A stretch of DNA of 64,000 bases from Pantoea sp. Ap-967 (lineage in GTDB: Bacteria; Pseudomonadota; Gammaproteobacteria; Pseudomonadales; Pseudomonadaceae), in the NCBI RefSeq assembly GCF_011752565.1, contig NZ_VWXK01000021.1, forward strand, positions 1 through 64,000, given 5' to 3'. The notes under the pieces were generated by a model. That model had not been told where the DNA came from, ran no database searches, and saw nothing but the letters and a program-made list of their open reading frames with translations. Both the position numbers and the translations under genes were made by a program. Shown in pieces: positions 62,682 to 64,000 of the stretch. The first letter of the stretch is position 1, and every line of letters starts with the position of its first letter.

Positions 62682-62706
62682 GGAACGGCGCTGAAATTGC
62701 CGTTCC
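62682..62706 (-). terminator. Stem-loop at the end of parC
   Basis: GGAACGGC (62682-62689), 9-base loop, GCCGTTCC (62699-62706), an 8-bp perfect stem 16 bases after the parC stop on its strand. No U-run; weak terminator or stabiliser. Confidence 0.4.
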
Positions 62707-62721
62707 AGACATTTCGTCGGT

Positions 62722-64000
62722 TTATCCCGGCATCTCTACCTGCAGCCCGTCGACGCGCTGGAAGCCCCGTGGCAGCTTGCTGCCGCGTCGGCCACGTTCA
62801 CCCTTGTAATGCTCAAGGTCATCGCCTTTAAGGGACAGGGTACGCTTGCCGGCCTGCAATACAAGGGTCCCGCCCTCACCGATCACCGCAAGATCCGTGA
62901 CAAATTCTTCACGGCTGGCCACCCGATCACCGGGCACACCGATGATCTTGTTGCCCTTGCCTTTGCCCAGCTGTGGCAGGTCGGAAACCTTGAATACCAG
63001 CAAGCGCCCCTCGGTGGTCACGGCGGCCAGCCAGTCCTGCTCGCGGTTGGCCACCGGGCGCGGGGTCATGACCTTGGCGCCGTTGGGCAGGCTGAGCAGG
63101 CCTTTGCCGGCCTTGTTCTTGGCCTGCAGGTCCTCGCCCTTGACCACGAAGCCATAGCCCGCGTCCGAGGCCACCACGTACAGCGCGTCATCATCGGGCA
63201 GCAGCACGCACTCGAAGGTGGCGCCTGGCGGTGGGGTCAGGCGGCCAGTCAACGGCTCGCCCTGGCCACGGGCCGACGGCAGGCTATGGGCGGCCACCGA
63301 ATAACTGCGGCCGGTGGAGTCGATCAGTACCGCAAACTGGTTGGAACGCCCGGCGGCTGCAGCCTTGAAGCCGTCGCCAGCCTTGTACGACAGGCCCGTG
63401 GCGTCGATGTCGTGGCCCTTGGCGCAGCGCACCCAGCCCTTTTCCGACAGCACCACGGTCACCGGCTCGGTCGGCATCAGTTCGTTTTCCGACAGGGCCT
63501 TGGCTTCGGCGCGCTCGACGATCGGCGAGCGGCGGTCGTCGCCATAGGTTTCGGCGTCCTTGATCAGTTCGCTGCGCACCAGCTTGCGCAGCTTGGCGTC
63601 GCTGCCCAGCAGCGCTTGCAGCTTGGCCTGCTCCTTGAGCAGTTCATCCTGCTCGCCGCGGATTTTCATCTCTTCCAGGCGCGCCAACTGGCGCAGGCGG
63701 GTTTCGAGGATGTAGTCGGCCTGGATTTCGGTCAGTTCGAAGCGCTCGATCAACGCCTGCTTGGGGTGCTCCTCGGTGCGAATGATGTGGATCACTTCAT
63801 CGAGGTTGAGGAACGCGGTGAGCAAACCTTCCAACAGGTGCAGGCGCCGTTCGACCTTGTCGAGGCGGTGCTGCAGGCGACGACGAACGGTATTGGTACG
63901 AAACTCCAGCCATTCCAGCAACAAGGCCCGCAGGTTTTTCAGCTGCGGCCGGCCATCCAGGCCAATGATGTTGACGTTGACCCGGTAGCTGCTTTCAAGG
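62722..64000 (-). CDS. parC: DNA topoisomerase IV subunit A (3' part; continues beyond the window)
   Basis: 426 codons from the C-terminal half of ParC; the open frame runs past 64000, so the 5' end (with the catalytic tyrosine) is outside. Visible: the tower/coiled-coil region LLEWLEFRTNTVRRRLQHRLDKVERRLHLLEG, DYILETRLRQLARLEE and a C-terminal beta-pinwheel (from about 63500 downward) with repeated Y/F-type blades such as VVLSEKGWVR and GVPGDRVASREEFV. It decatenates daughter chromosomes. The next gene upstream is usually parE. The pinwheel lacks the GyrA box, which favours ParC over GyrA. Confidence 0.93.
   Translation of the reverse strand, partial: LESSYRVNVNIIGLDGRPQLKNLRALLLEWLEFRTNTVRRRLQHRLDKVERRLHLLEGLLTAFLNLDEVIHIIRTEEHPKQALIERFELTEIQADYILETRLRQLARLEEMKIRGEQDELLKEQAKLQALLGSDAKLRKLVRSELIKDAETYGDDRRSPIVERAEAKALSENELMPTEPVTVVLSEKGWVRCAKGHDIDATGLSYKAGDGFKAAAAGRSNQFAVLIDSTGRSYSVAAHSLPSARGQGEPLTGRLTPPPGATFECVLLPDDDALYVVASDAGYGFVVKGEDLQAKNKAGKGLLSLPNGAKVMTPRPVANREQDWLAAVTTEGRLLVFKVSDLPQLGKGKGNKIIGVPGDRVASREEFVTDLAVIGEGGTLVLQAGKRTLSLKGDDLEHYKGERGRRGSKLPRGFQRVDGLQVEMPG

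Overview
The window is a 64 kb stretch of a GC-rich gammaproteobacterial chromosome that looks like the Pseudomonas putida group. Three things point there. The blocks livK-livHMGF, rpsF-rpsR-DUF2232-rplI-dnaB, amiB-mutL-miaA-hfq-hflX-hflKC, orn/rsgA, motAB and rhdA-psd-serB-parC appear in the order I know from pseudomonads. The intergenic spaces are full of Pseudomonas-type REP palindromes with a GTAGGAGCG head. Codon use is strongly G/C-ending throughout, which also produces very long meaningless open frames opposite real genes. Nearly all of the window is core genome; there is no prophage, integron, CRISPR array or large island.

Layout. 1-10.3 kb: the right end of an insertion sequence that appears to interrupt a REP, then single-gene units (AI-2E-family permease, PsiF-like protein, DMT exporter, cytoplasmic-type lipase, OsmE lipoprotein, ferritin-like protein, AsmA-family protein, a secreted tandem-repeat protein, a FabR-like repressor, a sugar epimerase-family enzyme and a YdfG-like SDR). 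10.3-10.9 kb: a non-coding segment rich in DnaA-box sequences. 10.9-16.0 kb: branched-chain amino-acid ABC transporter. 16.5-18.5 kb: NAD salvage pair pncB-nadE. 18.6-22.4 kb: azurin, a LOG-family nucleotide hydrolase and the radical-SAM protein YgiQ. 22.6-29.8 kb: replication/translation block dnaB, rplI, DUF2232, rpsR, rpsF, rlmB, rnr. 30.0-33.7 kb: two tRNA-Leu(CAG) genes, a ferric-iron ABC binding protein and permease without an ATPase gene, and a DUF2867 protein. 33.8-38.5 kb: chemoreceptor, purA, hisZ. 38.8-48.3 kb: a long tightly packed minus-strand series tRNA/DNA/wall maintenance genes nnrD-tsaE-amiB-mutL-miaA-hfq-hflX-hflK-hflC. 48.3-54.8 kb: queG, a TRIC-family membrane protein, orn, rsgA, a TIR-like small protein and the motAB flagellar stator with a clear sigma-28 promoter. 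54.9-64 kb: HDOD protein, rhodanese, psd, an OAA-family lectin, serB, an AhpA/Smp-type membrane protein, a PqiC-family lipoprotein and the 3' part of parC.

The most interesting points are: an OAA-type high-mannose-binding lectin gene between psd and serB; a small TIR-like protein with a start site that may be sequestered by an mRNA hairpin; a secreted protein made of five almost identical 15-residue repeats; a cluster of DnaA boxes far from any dnaA gene; an IS end abutting half a REP; and REP sub-families whose palindromic cores covary while their heads are constant. I found no multi-gene system that I could call wholly new. Start codons were chosen from ribosome-binding sites and family lengths. 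All functional statements rest on reading the translated proteins, not on database searches.
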